A stretch of 43,719 bases of DNA from Phoronis australis. Lineage: Eukaryota > Phoronida > Phoronidae. The stretch covers positions 319,980 through 363,698 of the forward strand of contig NMRA01000030.1 of the NCBI GenBank assembly GCA_002633005.1, in the 5' to 3' direction. This document shows, piece by piece, positions 11,501 to 23,900 of this stretch. Below the pieces are notes generated by a model. It did not search any database. It was not told where the DNA came from and saw nothing but the letters and a program-made list of their open reading frames with translations. Position 1 is the first letter of the stretch; every line of letters begins with the position of its first letter. Position numbers and translations under genes: made by a program.

Positions 11501-14500
11501 ATTTTTTGCAGAACATACAATAACCTGAAAAATACCTTATGTCTGAGGATGATCATTGATAATCTTGCTGAGTATGGTAAACCTTTGATGTATAGAAATG
11601 TTGAAAAAATTTTTTAGAATGCAAACCAAAAAGCATCGTTGATTCTGGCTTCATTTTTGTGAAAATCAAGTTTATGGTGAGGCATTTTACAAATAAAAAA
11701 CCCACTTGAGACAAGCAAAAATGATGCGATATTTGTTGTTTTACTCATTCCTAAGCAAATCATGACCTTTCAAACCTTGCTTACCCTTACCTAGGAGTCT
11801 GTGCAGCTTTTCAAAATAGCACAAATTAATGTAGGCAGGCATTTTCTAAGTCTGTGAACTCAGCTCTCGAAACAATCGGGCTACAGCCCACACCCACCCT
11901 GCCTTTTGGCCTTACCTGGACACAGTGGTCAGTATGTATGGCTAGATACAGTCTTAGATCAAGTTGGTAATAATGGTCAGTATAATGTATGGCTAGATAC
12001 AGCGTTAGATCAAGTTGGTAAGAATGATCAGTATGTATGGCTAGATACAGTGTTAGAACAAGTTGGTAAGAATGATTAGTATGTATGGCTAGATACAGTG
12101 TTTTTGGTTTTCAAGAAATGACAACAAAACCTCAGAGTATGTCATGAGTATTGATGTGGATGTGATCAATAGGCCAGTGGCTGAATAATTCCTGAATTAA
12201 GCTTCTTGAAAGAATCCTCAGCAATAAACTCAGGCTGCATGGAAATTTTTAGCTGTCCCATTGTATCACCCTAATTTTTTTTCCACAATGGGGCATGCAT
12301 ATAAGTTCTTACGTTGTCACTTAATGAAAACTATTATTCGAAATGGTGTTTTCCATCACTTAGGATCATCCCCAAAATTGTCTCAATTTATTCTGTCCTG
12401 AAAACATTATCAAAAATTGCCCAACTTTTTAAGTGGTGAACTGATTGAGTGAGGCATTAACATAACTTCCTTCCAACTCCTACTCTGAATGGTAATAATG
12501 AAGAAATATATCTGTCAATACCCATGAACATTATGATTGTCTGGAACCATGGATGGTCAAACTCGTGCGGTGGTAGTGGCACCTCTGTGCCGTTAGAAGT
12601 GAAGTTAGGGTAACCTGGAACTCTGAAAGAACACAAAAATACACTCATTGTAAAATACAAATGCATAACATAGTCTCTAAGGAGACGAGGAAGTGTGGCA
12701 TAGTAGTATAAGTGTCCGCTCTTTACTCAAAGCTTTGAGTTCGAGTCCATCTGGGGCACACTGCGAGTCAGGTCTCTAACACCTCAGCTCATATGACCAA
12801 GCAGAACATGTCTGGTACAACCACCTGCAATTATTGTTTTATACCCTTTCAGCTGATGGGCATTTATTTGGTATAAATCTTAAAGATGGGTTCAGATCGA
12901 GGAATAGCAGTATAAATATGCACCCTGTAATTACAAATCAAAAATGGATATTAAATTTCTTATTAATGTCTCGTTTAAAGTTAAGAACCTATGCTTTGAT
13001 GAAGAATGTCTTTGAAGTTGAGCCTTACGTGCATTGAGACTTAACTCTGCCTAGTAGGTCAATTCTTGCTCAAATTAGAACCGGAACCCTACAGCTATTG
13101 GTTGAGGTTGGGTGTTTTTGATCTCTAGATTTTGATGACAGAATTTGCTGTCTTTGTCACACTGGTCAGGTCAAAACTGAACTACATTTTCTGTTTGAGT
13201 GTCCGTTTTTCTTAGATGCCAGAAACACCTTTTACTGTCAAGTTGAGATTAAATATCCACGATTCCGAGCAGAAAGCTGTGAAAGTAAATTAATTACAAT
13301 CATGCAAAAAGATGTTATTAGAAAAACTTCAGTTTTCGTCAAAAATATTTTTGAAGTAAGGATTATTATATTTATTTATGATCACTTTTATCTCGGCCTT
13401 CTCTTTCTGGTCCTCTTGCAATGCGTGTACACTTGTCTTTTCTATTTTGTATCATGTATCTAAAGTGACTTATAAGCCCCATGGAGGGCTGGGTGTTCCT
13501 AGTCTTTGTAACATATTCATTGTTTAAATTCATTTGAACACATGTCACAAAAATAAAAAATTACTTCCTTACTTACTTACTGTAGAAAGGTGAGCATAAA
13601 CCACTGGCAGTAAATTGGAAAAAACTTACGGAAGCTTCAATTTGGCGGCGCCATCAGTTTGGCTCGCAAAATTGAAGTGCACCAAACCAGTTTAGGCTAC
13701 CGGATTGTTCTAAAACCCACTCGACCCCCACACCCCACAACCCCTCGACCTATAACCCTTTTGACCCATGACCTATGATCCCCTCGACCCATGACCTGTA
13801 GCAATAGCATATCTTTGTGCTTTTTACACATTTCATTACGTCGCTGAATGACTTTTCCATAAGACTTACCTACACACGAATCTGCTCTGGCTCAAGTATG
13901 GTGGTTAAGAGCAGAAAGTTGCATAAGAACATGATTTGATATATAGCATATTGTGGGCGTGCTATCGTCACGTAGAATTATGTAGATAGTTCCACAAGCG
14001 GCTACCAATGTGCCTGTTCTACAAAACTTAGGGACAGAGTACAGTTAACACAAATGGACATAATTTCACATTTTTCTCATTTTGTTTTCTGTTGTTTATT
14101 CGTTTACAATATACTCCACGTAAGGTTGAAATACTTTTTAGTTAACAGTAATTTGTTTTTTCAAACTGTATTTACCGAAGAAATTGCATATTCGATGGTT
14201 CCCCGCGCACTCTCCAAGAAAAAGCTTGAACCTACCATTCACTGAACGACATTTGTAACATTGGTAGGTCTATGACTTGGTTGCATTCAAACTTGCAGAA
14301 TCTACTCTCTTAATTGCAACACAAAAAAAAAAACAGGGAAAAGCCAGCCACACTCACTGCCCGTCTCGTTGCTCCTACAAGTCAACGCTTCTTCTATGAC
14401 TATGTTCATATCACTTCAAGTTTGTGTAGACTGGGACGAGGGGGTTGCCGGCCATGGGTCGAGGGGTTATGGGGGTTGAGGGGGTTTTAGAATTCCTGGG

Positions 14501-14731
14501 CTATCACTACCAGTACCAGTTGAAGTTCAAGAAGTCCCAGTTGAAGTTTAACAAGTACAAGTCCAAACAATGAAAAAATGAATCGGAAGTAAGAACTATT
14601 TTCGTCAAAAGCAGACACAGAGTAAATACTTACATGCAATCGTTTTGTGCCTTCTTGCTTATGGTATTGATACTTCCAGTGATTAACATTCCAATCGCTA
14701 GTAACACTTGATAACAGTTCAGCTTGCCCAT
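5591..14731 (-). CDS. SLC35F6: SLC35F6-like nucleotide-sugar-transporter-family protein, nine coding exons, complete
   Basis: A multi-pass transporter of the DMT/SLC35 superfamily; human SLC35F6 (C2orf18, ANT2-binding protein) is reported in lysosomal and mitochondrial membranes, and its substrate is not established. Exons in transcription order: 14731-14634, 12622-12522, 11196-11008, 9824-9745, 9206-9068, 8580-8441, 8068-7888, 7471-7389, 5836-5591. The total is 1257 nt, 418 codons plus TGA, against about 371 residues in human. All introns are GT-AG and all phases join. Landmarks: N-terminus MGKLNCYQVLLAIGMLITGS then INTISKK; CDLIGTSVAGIGLLYVNAS; QMLRGSIIIFAGILS; TQMIVEETFLKKRNFHPLQV then GMEGSFGFVI; SIAFYNYFGLAVTRSL; CRTILVWVVDLL; DGFLFLLIGTALYNEL. 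Each lines up with the human protein as I recall it. The extra length lies mainly in the luminal loop after exon 1 (NFTSNGTEV, possible N-glycosylation) and the polar tail. The start was chosen because ATG at 14731-14729 precedes the conserved first helix. Confidence 0.93.
6522..7325. mobile_element. ~800-bp foldback element with ~100-bp terminal inverted repeats
   Basis: The left arm (6522-6625) and the reverse complement of the right arm (7225-7325) share CTGAAAGTAGAAA, TTTTTGA, TACCAATCT, the TCTCGTGACC/TCACGTGACC block and TTTTTAGSAAAATTT in the same order. Inner segments 6750-6955 and 7020-7190 also look related in inverse orientation. No coding is seen. It sits in the last intron of the SLC35F6-like gene. 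A diverged relative of the inner part lies at 18160-18400. Confidence 0.6.
10765..10965. repeat. ~49-bp minisatellite, about four copies
   Basis: Units begin with AAAACATGTAGAG or variants at 10783, 10833, 10883 and 10931 (spacing 50, 50, 48) and contain ATGTATAG and TTACTGTAAACA. It lies in the intron between exons 3 and 4 of the SLC35F6-like gene. Confidence 0.75.
11925..12106. repeat. 48-bp minisatellite, four copies
   Basis: GGCTAGATACAG recurs at 11940, 11991, 12039 and 12087 (51, 48, 48). Each unit also has GATCAAGTTGGTAA and CAGTATGTAT. It lies in the intron between exons 2 and 3 of the SLC35F6-like gene. The extra three bases in the first spacing are an internal insertion. Confidence 0.82.
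12685..12765 (+). mobile_element. tRNA-like RNA polymerase III head, probably from a SINE
   Basis: TGGCATAGTAGTATAAG at 12696-12712 resembles an A box, and GAGTTCGAGTCC at 12737-12748 resembles a B box, about 40 bases apart as in tRNA genes. A full cloverleaf with good acceptor pairing is not evident, so a SINE head or tRNA pseudogene is more likely than a working tRNA. It lies in intron 1 of the SLC35F6-like gene, just ahead of a LINE fragment. Confidence 0.5.
12830..13585 (+). pseudogene. 3' end of a LINE retrotransposon (decayed reverse transcriptase C-terminus)
   Basis: The translation is broken by frameshifts and stops. It retains AQIRTGTLQLLVEVG and, at about 13140-13215, ICCLCHTGQVKTELHFLFEC, a C-x2-C-x9-H-x4-C knuckle typical of the end of LINE ORF2 proteins. 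The 3' end has AACACATGTCACAAAAATAA and a short TTACTTACTTAC tail, as expected for target-primed insertion in the plus orientation. It sits antisense within intron 1 of the SLC35F6-like gene. The exact clade cannot be told from this fragment. Confidence 0.7.
13708..14492. mobile_element. ~785-bp element with ~45-bp C/T-rich terminal inverted repeats
   Basis: The left end reads TTCTAAAACCCACTCGACCC then CCACACCCCACAACCCCTCGACC; the right end, reverse-complemented, reads TTCTAAAACCCCCTCAACCC then CCATAACCCCTCGACC. The interior has no recognisable coding. No clear target duplication was found. It lies in intron 1 of the SLC35F6-like gene, 142 bases from exon 1. Confidence 0.55.
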
Positions 14732-14772
14732 TTCTGCCGTGTTTCACTCTAGAGCCAGGAAGTAAACTCATG

Positions 14773-14820
14773 ACCGGAAATTATGCTTTCTGAAAGTTGA
14801 ATCATGTGATTATCATGTGA
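14773..14820 (-). promoter_or_regulatory. Likely SLC35F6 promoter: two M-box-like elements and an ETS-like site
   Basis: TCATGTGA occurs at 14802-14809 and again at 14813-14820, 11 bases apart, 71-90 bases upstream of the start codon. ACCGGAAAT, an ETS-like core, is at 14773-14781. TCATGTGA is the M-box bound by MiT/TFE factors in vertebrates, which control many lysosomal genes. No TATA box is evident. Regulation is inferred. Confidence 0.4.
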
Positions 14821-15985
14821 CTCTAAAATACGTGTCAAAGGTCATTGCGGAACATTCGCATTCATCGGAGACTAAACGGGTCGGATTTATTCTGGCGTCA
14901 ATGATTCTATTTTGCTTCTGTAACAGAAACTAATTTGTTGTCTGCTGAAGAGAAAACATTCATGCCCACCTACATACGTGCATGCACACTTGTGGTGGGG
15001 TCATCTACCAAAAAATAAACTGCCTCAAAATAAAAGTAGGCAAAGGGCCCCATCTGTTATTAAAGATCTTTTGGATTATTGTAAAAATGTAAAATAAGTA
15101 TTTTTCAATTTTGAAATATCCAAAGACTTCCCATTTAAAGTTTGTCAAATTTAAGACGCTGTCGATAAATATTAAATTTTAATAGACATTAAACTATTAG
15201 ATTAATTACGTCTTGACCTTCAATCTTTCCAAAAAATATATCTAAATTTGATAGCTCTAACGAGCTTCCGGTTTTGTTTATGATCCAGTCACCAACTGAA
15301 ATCCAAAGAGACCTTGGTCACAGTTCAACTACTTTTCGACCTAAACTTATGCGCAATGAAGTGTTCCTCTGTGGAACAATGATATTGTCCGAATCAACTA
15401 GATGTTACAATGACCGGGCAAAATTAAAGGAAGACTGTGTTTTGCTTCATGTTGACAATCATTAGGGTTCTGTGACTATGCTTGTTTACATATATATGTT
15501 CTTTCTGTATATATTCTCCTCAGTGTAAATGATTTTCTACACATGTATTTTTTATCGGTAAACACTTATTGATGTATCTACTCACACCGATTCAAAATCA
15601 ACGTTTCATTAACTTACATCACCGCTACGCCGAGGCAGTTCGGTCAAGCTCCACTTTCTAAATTTACTCAACTTCTCTTAGTAATTTATTCCAGGCGATG
15701 TTCTGTAAGTTGCCGGTTTGTACTAAATAAAAATGGGGGTCTCCCACAGTTTAGTTTCATTCTGTTAGTTTAGCTCCCTCGCAGTCGGCGACACTGAGTT
15801 CGAAGTAACCTACAGTCAACATCACGCTTCATTTAAACTACGATGTAAAATTGAACGAGGTTAGAAATGGTCAAAAAGGAACTTTAACCACCCTTGGTAA
15901 GATAACGGTTGTCAGTCAAATTTTTTTATTGCCAAAACTGATTCAACTTTTTACACACTTCCTCTTCCAATTTCTACCTTTTGAA
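14821..15985. other. Intergenic DNA upstream of the SLC35F6-like gene
   Basis: No exon with family resemblance and consistent splice sites was found on either strand. Short open frames here are of chance length. Confidence 0.5.
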
Positions 15986-16069
15986 GGATATTGAAAAATG
16001 ATTTTAATTATACATGGGTTAGCTTTATTGATAGAGTCTAGTGGAAGACCAAGGTACAGAAATCTGAAG

Positions 16070-17150
16070 AGGGAGGTGGGAATATGGTCCATATTGCGTC
16101 ACTTGTTAGAGCTATTAAAGCGATTTGGATTCGGAGGTTATTCGAAAATTATAATGACAATGCTTCACCATGGCTAAATATTTTACGTGAAATACTTTCT
16201 AATGTAAAAAAATGACTTTTTTAATTGGCGCTTTGTTTTTTCCTTTGAAATAGTTAATCGTATTATTCAGAATATTTTTGAAAGGAAAGTTTTCTATCTT
16301 ATACAAATTGATCAATCTGTGTGATGTAGAAGACCCTTTGTACCAACCTTTGTGGTATAACCCTATAATTTGTGTAGACAGTATTCCAATTTTTTGGAAC
16401 GACTTCAAAAGGGTATAAGAAACATTAATTAACCCTGATAAAGGCTACATTTGTGATTATCACACCTTTGGTGCACGCTTTCAATTTTACCCTTGTATTA
16501 CCCATTGGAGTTCAATACTTCGTTCTTGGAATCATCTGAGAACAAGAGTACAAAAGTCACTCCATAAATAAAGGGATGGGAAAAACTATCAATTATTTAT
16601 TTACAAATTGTATGTCAAGCCGAATTGAAGTCAGTGAGAGAGAGAAATTAACTTGGTCGGTGATACCGAGTCTTGGAAAATATTCATTGTGTAATTTACC
16701 ATTGTACTCAGACTGAGGTGGTTTCAATTCAGTACGGGTATCAACCACAGACTTCTTGGTTCAAACTCTTAACGATAATTGGTGTTCGCCAATCGTCTTT
16801 GTGTTCTTTCTGTGAGGATCAACACGAAGAAACAATTTTTATGTTTGTTTTGGGAATGTTCACTTGTTCAGGATTTTTGGAGTTGTTTAAAAACATGGAT
16901 GATAAATCAATGCGATGTCCCTCTACATTGAAATAAGTCTACCGCCTTGTTTGGAGATCCAGCCTCTAGATTGAAAGTTGTAAATTTAATTATATGCTTA
17001 TATATTAGCGAAATTTCATTTCTCAACATTGCCAAAGATTCCAAAGTCCTAAGCCAAAAATTCAGTCAGTTTTACGGGAGGTCTGTGATTACCACAAATT
17101 GGCGCCTAAGAAATTCCAGGCAAGGTGGTCTTGTTTTTGTATAGTGATTA
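16070..17150 (+). pseudogene. Decayed LINE reverse-transcriptase C-terminal region
   Basis: Fragments in shifting frames read AIKAIWIRRLFENYNDN followed by SPWLNILREIL near 16105-16190, then LCSFCEDQHEETI near 16795-16835, and after a one-base frameshift CLFWECSLVQDFWSCLKTWM to about 16900. The Trp-Ile-Arg-Arg-Leu segment and the CxxC...W-E-C knuckle are typical of L1/Tx1-type LINE proteins. Many stops show that it is dead. It differs from the LINE piece at 12830-13585. Confidence 0.6.
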
Positions 17151-20100
17151 GTTTTTATAGGGTTCGATAGTGTTTTAATTTGTTCGATGTTCTTAATTAG
17201 ATTACATATCACTGTACATGTACGTGTTGGTTGACTAAATGTTGACCTAAAAAAAATCACGCTGTAGTTTTTCTATCATTGTGTTATACACAAACGCCGA
17301 TATTGCACTTTTAATTCGTCATGTCCGCTGGCTAACGGAAACAAATTTATAATTCGAGTATCCACTCATTGCTAACGTGTGATTTTCCAACCAAGGAAGT
17401 CAATGATAAGTAGTGCCCTAGTGTATTTAGTGGGCTCGAAAGCACATAATTATAACCTTCTAGGCGGGGGAGTAAGGTTTTTCTTAATCACATGACAAAT
17501 AGGTCTGTTACAGAACCATAGTATTTCTGACATTAATTTTGATATGAATCGTGCAGTTCTGTCACTGGATAAATGTCATGTAGTCAACTGTTTCGTGTGC
17601 GTAGAGAGTGTCACAGCATAAGTCACATAAAATGTACTGGTACCTTACCAGAGTACATGGATTGCCTGAAAATAATTTAAAATTATCACTACTCTATTTT
17701 TACAATTCATTACACAGTAGTATATTCTCACTGACATTTTTAACAAGGAAAAAACGGATTGGATTAGTTTCAGTACTTTTCAAGCCGTAATATGTACACT
17801 GACTCGATTATAAGTAAACTGATCATCAATCCTCAGAATCATATCTGAGACTGTATTTCAGTAAAAAGATCGAACCGGTACTGCCAGGACCACGGATGCT
17901 GGACAAGAGAGTGTCACATCAATGTAGTAATTAATTAAATATTCATAAGAAAATCACCATGGGTTCCGAGACAAATGTCAACTGTTCGCTGTGTCGTGTG
18001 TGAGAAAAGAAATAAGCTTACAGCATACGAAAAATGTTAAATGATAACGTTCGAGCTAATCATGAGCGAGGAACACTGGCGAAGATTGGAGAAAACGGAC
18101 GCTTTGTCACGTATTTCTCAAATAAATTGAGTAATCCCTGATTTCCAAGTTTCTTTTTTAAAGGTTATGTACACGTAGGACCCTAGAAAAAACTCCAAAT
18201 TTGGATAATTTCAGAACACCTTTACTCAAAAATGGTCGATCGGATTTTTATGAAATTTTCACATAAATATTGTTTACACATCATTCTCCAGAACACTGAT
18301 AGGGTTCTTTTAATGTTCCTTTTTTGCATGAGGGGCCATAAACATAGAACTTTTATGATTTTTACGAAAAATCTCATAAGTTACATAAAACGAATTAAGC
18401 GAATGATAATTTAGAGAATTGTAACAGCTCGCCGATGTTTATGGCCGTCAATGTTGAACTTACCACGCTTATCCGATCCTGCCGAATGCGCGCGCAATTC
18501 ATGTCACCTACAATTGCGTTCATGCGCCTTTTTGAATTCGCAATTTTAGGGTTGATCAACCGATAAACTCTGAAGGGTTTTTGTTGAAACGGAAATAGAA
18601 CTCTATAGTGTGGAATATATTACGAGACTGGTTTTATATCAGGAAGGGACGTGACTTACACACCCAATAGCACAGGCCCGACTCGCAGGTTATATGCACA
18701 AGGAGTCGGAGAGGCGTGTTCATAAGTCCACCCACGTCTTAGCAAGTCGGTGAACTGTTTTTGGGTGCTTAAGTCTTGTTTTGTGAGCCCCTGCGCTTTA
18801 GGCCCCAGGGCGTACTCTATCACATTTTGACAGTGGGTGCAGCTGGACAAATGAGGAAACTCAACCGTTTTGAGAGTGGCCTACAAAGATTCAAGAAGCC
18901 ATTTGTAGAGAGCCTCCTTGAAAATCCCCCTTTTCTAGTGTTTTATTCCAGAATTGGCAGCACCCCTTTACAAGGGTTACAATTCCATAAACCTAATGCT
19001 ATCCCAGGGAGTCTTGATAGCTGATGTAGTCAACTGGAACAATGCTCCTGGGTTTTGGAGTTAGATCATGAGCGAGTAAACATACTGCAACATTGACTGC
19101 TAGCCCAGCATTGTATTGTTGCCATGACAATGGCATTCTAGTTTCATTACTGTGTTGCTCTAAGACCCTTTGTCCAACAAATCATCAATTTGCTCTGCTC
19201 AGTACTTATTGGAGGTGTCACCAGCACCTACAGATGCTATTGAACAACCTTACAAGACAATAAGATAACACGTCTGTAACCATAGAAATTGTTATTTTTG
19301 TCTAAAAGGATTGCCAATCACAACCATTCAAATGAGAACGAACAACAAAATGTTTGGTAATTATTTATGACTGCACTGCAGTACAAAACAAAGAAAACAT
19401 TGAATCATCAAAACTGTTTCGCCCTTATTAGCGAGCAAAAAACGAAAATAAATAAATATAGGCCTTTGTTCTCATGAAATTGGATTCATAACAGTTGTTA
19501 CCAGATTCCATTTACCTCATACCAACAAGAACATGGAGACCATCAGCAATTCCAGAAAACATTTAATGGGGTTGGCCAACACTGAAATTGCTAATTAAAA
19601 AATGACACATATCAGCATTCCCTGAAACATGAGGTAGTAACAAAAATGGAAACCTTATCACAGTAAGGAATACTTTAAGACTGGTTTGATGAGAGTAAAT
19701 AGCTTATTCAATGCGTTTCTCACCAGCTAAATAGGGCGATATGCTTTAAATTATAGTGCCAAAAACTTGGAAGCCCAACAACTTTTGAAGGAAATAAGTA
19801 AAAAATGACAGATTCTAAGTGAGAAGGGAATTGAGTGGGTTTTCAGGAGGGCTTTTTTGGAATACAACTGATTCAGAAGTCTACAGAAGTTGTCAAAAAT
19901 GTTCTGAAATTCTGTCAAAGATTGTCTGGCTTTTTGGAGTTACTGCTCATACCCAGATGGACACCATTTCGCCCTGTTTAGCTGTCATTTTAAATATATT
20001 TTGAGTTATTAAGAGCCGAAGCTAACAGCTGATCTACGATGCTCTCACAAAACATGGTCATTGTTGTGTCACGTGACTGATCTATTTTTGACTGGAACAT

Positions 20101-20989
20101 CCTACGTACCATTGTCTTAATTTAGGGTTGGCCAACCTCAATACCATCTATGATTTTCTGACCTATTCCTTGACCTGTTTCTTAAGCTGATGAGAACCTG
20201 TATGTTTTGCTTGATAACAGAAAAAAAGTCCTATTATGGTAAGAAAAATCATGAGACTGCTTGTAAAGGAGTAAAAGGCCTAATTGGATTTTTTAGTCAG
20301 TTAAACAGGGTGAAAAATAAGCTACAAATATTTCTTTGTAACTTTGATAAGAGGGAATTTTTTTCAACTTATTTTGAAAACTAGAGGATACTGCTTCAAA
20401 TGTCTTTAAACCCGTGTCTTCTGTCAACAGTTTTGGTTTAGGTCACTTATCACTATAAAGCTAGTCTAAAACTGTTCCCCAGACATATCAGAGGAGATTT
20501 CAGTGCTTCAAACCAACTGGCCGTCCAGTATTTCTTCAGACCAGGCTCACAACAGTTCAGACCATGTCGTGACCTGTAATTTTGAAATCTTTCTCTGAAG
20601 AAACAACAAACTGTAATATCTTTCCTAACCCTTCTAAACCGAGAAGGGAAGAAGATAAGACTAATTCCACAGTAAATGACCTAAACTAAAACTTTTTTCT
20701 CAGAAGCCATGAGCTTAATGCTACTCTAACACGGACCTTTAAAAACACAGTAAACAAAACAAAACACAAATATTAATGAGCATGACTACAACATTTATAT
20801 AAGATTCTTCACTTTTGTCAATGAAATATCTAAGAGAAATTCTTTCAGAATAAGATTAAAGTGAAATGACATCAATACCGCAATAGAACCATAAATTCTT
20901 TTTCTGTCTGTAAGAAATCTTTTGACCATCAAACTAAAGTACAGTGCCATTTAAAGAACTGCATTTCAAAATGAATAGTTTTGCAAATG
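17151..20989. other. Intergenic DNA with one dispersed repeat
   Basis: At 18160-18400 a stretch with GTAGGACCCTAGAAAAA, CTCCAAATTTGGATAATTTC and GGTCGATCGGATTTTTATGA resembles the inner part of the foldback element at 6750-7085. No other gene-like or repeat structure was recognised. The 3' UTR of the minus-strand gene ending at 20990 must lie in the right-hand part. Confidence 0.45.
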
Positions 20990-23900
20990 TCACTGATCCA
21001 AGTACAGGGCTCCGCATGTCTTTAAGATCTTTTCAGCCTTTTCGTGTGTTACGTCGCCGGATTCCATTACGATCTTGATCGCAGCTTCTGGTAGCAGGAC
21101 TTTGGTAACGTAGTCCAAATACTGAAAAACAACTGGATGAATTACATTAAGAATGCAAAACTCAGACAAAACGAAATATCGATAATTTAATGATCGAATG
21201 ATAGCCAGACGTCTTGGCTCAAAATTAACCAATCACATCACGTCAAATGCAAGTTTACTTGAAGTGTGCAGCATGATTGGTCAATGTTTTGTTGTCTAAG
21301 CGACAGATGTCACCAGGCCATTTTGGTGTTCTTAATTATCAATAAATGAGTTTGTGAACAAATTAAGTAATAATAAAACAAACTGAAAGAAAATACATAT
21401 TAGCTTGTGCTTTAACCTGCAGTATAGTTGTCAAAAGTTCAAGTTTTGTCAACGCCATTGTGAAAATCACAAAGCAACCCAATTAGAAAGTCAGAGAATT
21501 TATAAATCAAATCATAAAAACAATTAGCTGGAAACCTGTTCTAAAATATTGCCAATTTCTAAAGGCAATCAGTGGTTATAAAACAGTTACATTTCATCAA
21601 TCAGTGATCAAATCACTGATGGCACAGCATACCTTGGTGTGGTGATTGCAAAAGGTTGTCATTAAACTGCGCATGATCACGTCTACCTGGTCGTCACTGT
21701 AAAGGCCGAGCCGCACCTGATAGGTCAAGTTATCTAGAATTGAAGAGAAACACCACTCAGCTGGTAATCTCCTCAAATGAAATGATAGCTGTACTACCTT
21801 TTAACAAGAGCTGCACCAGTTGGTGTTTGATCAAATTACACAGAGGGATGGAAGAGCCTGAACAGGCATACATACAGGGTTGTTAAAAAATAACTGAGAA
21901 ACATATGAAATTCTTTGTTCACTGATGGTTTATAATTGCACTTTATGCTCTGAGAACGGATTTGGTATCGAGCTGTGTTTTTTTATTGTATTTCACTCAT
22001 TGTTATATTAGTTAATAAACATCTCTCTCTCCTCCCTCCCTGTCCTCTGCTCTCCCTCTCTCTCAGACCTTTGTGAGACACAAAACAAAGAAACTTGAAA
22101 AGTAGGGAAGGGTCGTCATTAAGATACCTGTAGATGCAGATATTGGACAACCAGCTACAAAAATCAAACCTCAACTTACTTCTAAGATTACCACCTTTTT
22201 TGTATGACTCATGCCTGGTGCAGTCTATCTGTAACCAAAAGGACAAAAGGTCAACTGGTGACATCATTATAACACAGCAATTTATGTGGATGTGCACCTT
22301 GTCAACTCCTGCATAAATTTAAAGCAGCTCAAATCGTAACAGCTTCTGAAGATTAAAATGGCAGACGACACTGTGTCAACTTGATTGGCAAATTCAGCAA
22401 AACTAAAACCATCAAGGATTACTCAACTGAATGAGTCACTTCATAAAACTGGACAGAAGGAAAATCAGAAAACCCAAACTCTGACCTTTCCATGAAATAT
22501 TCCTTTGAAGTATTGCATGTGTTTGTCTATCAGTGCTTGAAGTTCACCCTCAGACAAGCTTTCAATGGCCCTGTAAGAGAATACAATGTGACCACAGTGA
22601 GGAAGAAAATAGTTGAAGGTTTGTACACTATAGCTCACCATCCTCACCCTCTGGCACGCCACCAGCAATCACACATTTGTCACACAGCTAATCCATGACA
22701 AAGAATGTAAGCAATATAAACGATCTTAGAATAACCCCAATAATGTGAGATACGGTGACCTACTGCATGAAAATACACTCACAAGGCACATTATGTCATC
22801 TTATATCAAGTAACAATAAAAAACATATGTTCAGTAATGCAAAACCCAACGCATAACGTACAGTTTTCTGCAGGATAGGGCGTCGCTAACATAGTCCTGA
22901 AAAGTTCCATTCTTCTTGGTCTGCATCACGATTTGTTCCCGATACCACCACAAAATTGTGACCACGGTAGAAGCAAATTAACACATTGCACGTTCCATAG
23001 AAAATCTTTACCAGAGCCGTACGGCACAAACCCGGTAAAGACAGGTATCAGTTCAATCTATTACACAGAGCCATAGCACAGGCATAGTTTGCTAGACTTC
23101 GTCACCGATCCTGCAGGCGTTAGAAGCTGAGGATGCGAAAAAAGCAAAACTGTCACTTGGGGGCACCTCTGTAGTCAAGGCTGTCTAAAAAACATAGTCA
23201 GCCATGCTTTTCCCATTACAATCCTTAGAGTGGCATGGCCGATAGAGGGGGATGCCAAAACCGGTTTTGGGAATAATAAAAATGGTCACTAGGTGGGGTA
23301 AACTACATCAAATTCCATCTGAAAACGGGAAGGAGTCATTGCCTCTATGAATAGAAACATATTTACAAAACTTCATGAAAATCCGTCAAGAAGCTCCAGA
23401 GTTTTAGAGGAAAACGTAAAAAAGTGATTGTGACTAGGTGGCACATATACAGTTGGATTTGTCCAAACATTTGCTCATGCAATCCGATCCATGATAGAAA
23501 CATGTCTGCAAAATTTCATGAGTATCCATCCATTGTGTGCTAGCATGTTTGAGCTCATAAAAACTCCGCTTACCTGACTATTTTCTTAACCTCCACATCT
23601 TCACAATCACTGCTCGCCAGGTCCACAATAGTTAGTTGCTCCTTCACCAGGTCATTTCCTGGCCCTAGCCCTGACTCACTTACAATACAATCATCTATTT
23701 CCAATACATCACCACCGCCCGACTGTTTGCCATCTAAACAAACAGATCCCAAGTAACTACCAGAACATTTTGCATCACCTGCCTCCCACACACTCTCCTC
23801 TTTCAACAAAGTACTTAGTCTCAGATGGTGAGGTTTTTCCTTCCCAGTCCTAGCAATCCTGCGTGCTGTGCGTGGGTCTCTCTGTCGACTCCTCATTTTA

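Noticed and set aside
12685-12765. Functional tRNA gene
   Set aside because: A and B boxes are recognisable but I could not build a convincing acceptor stem and cloverleaf, and a LINE remnant follows, so a SINE-like origin is preferred.
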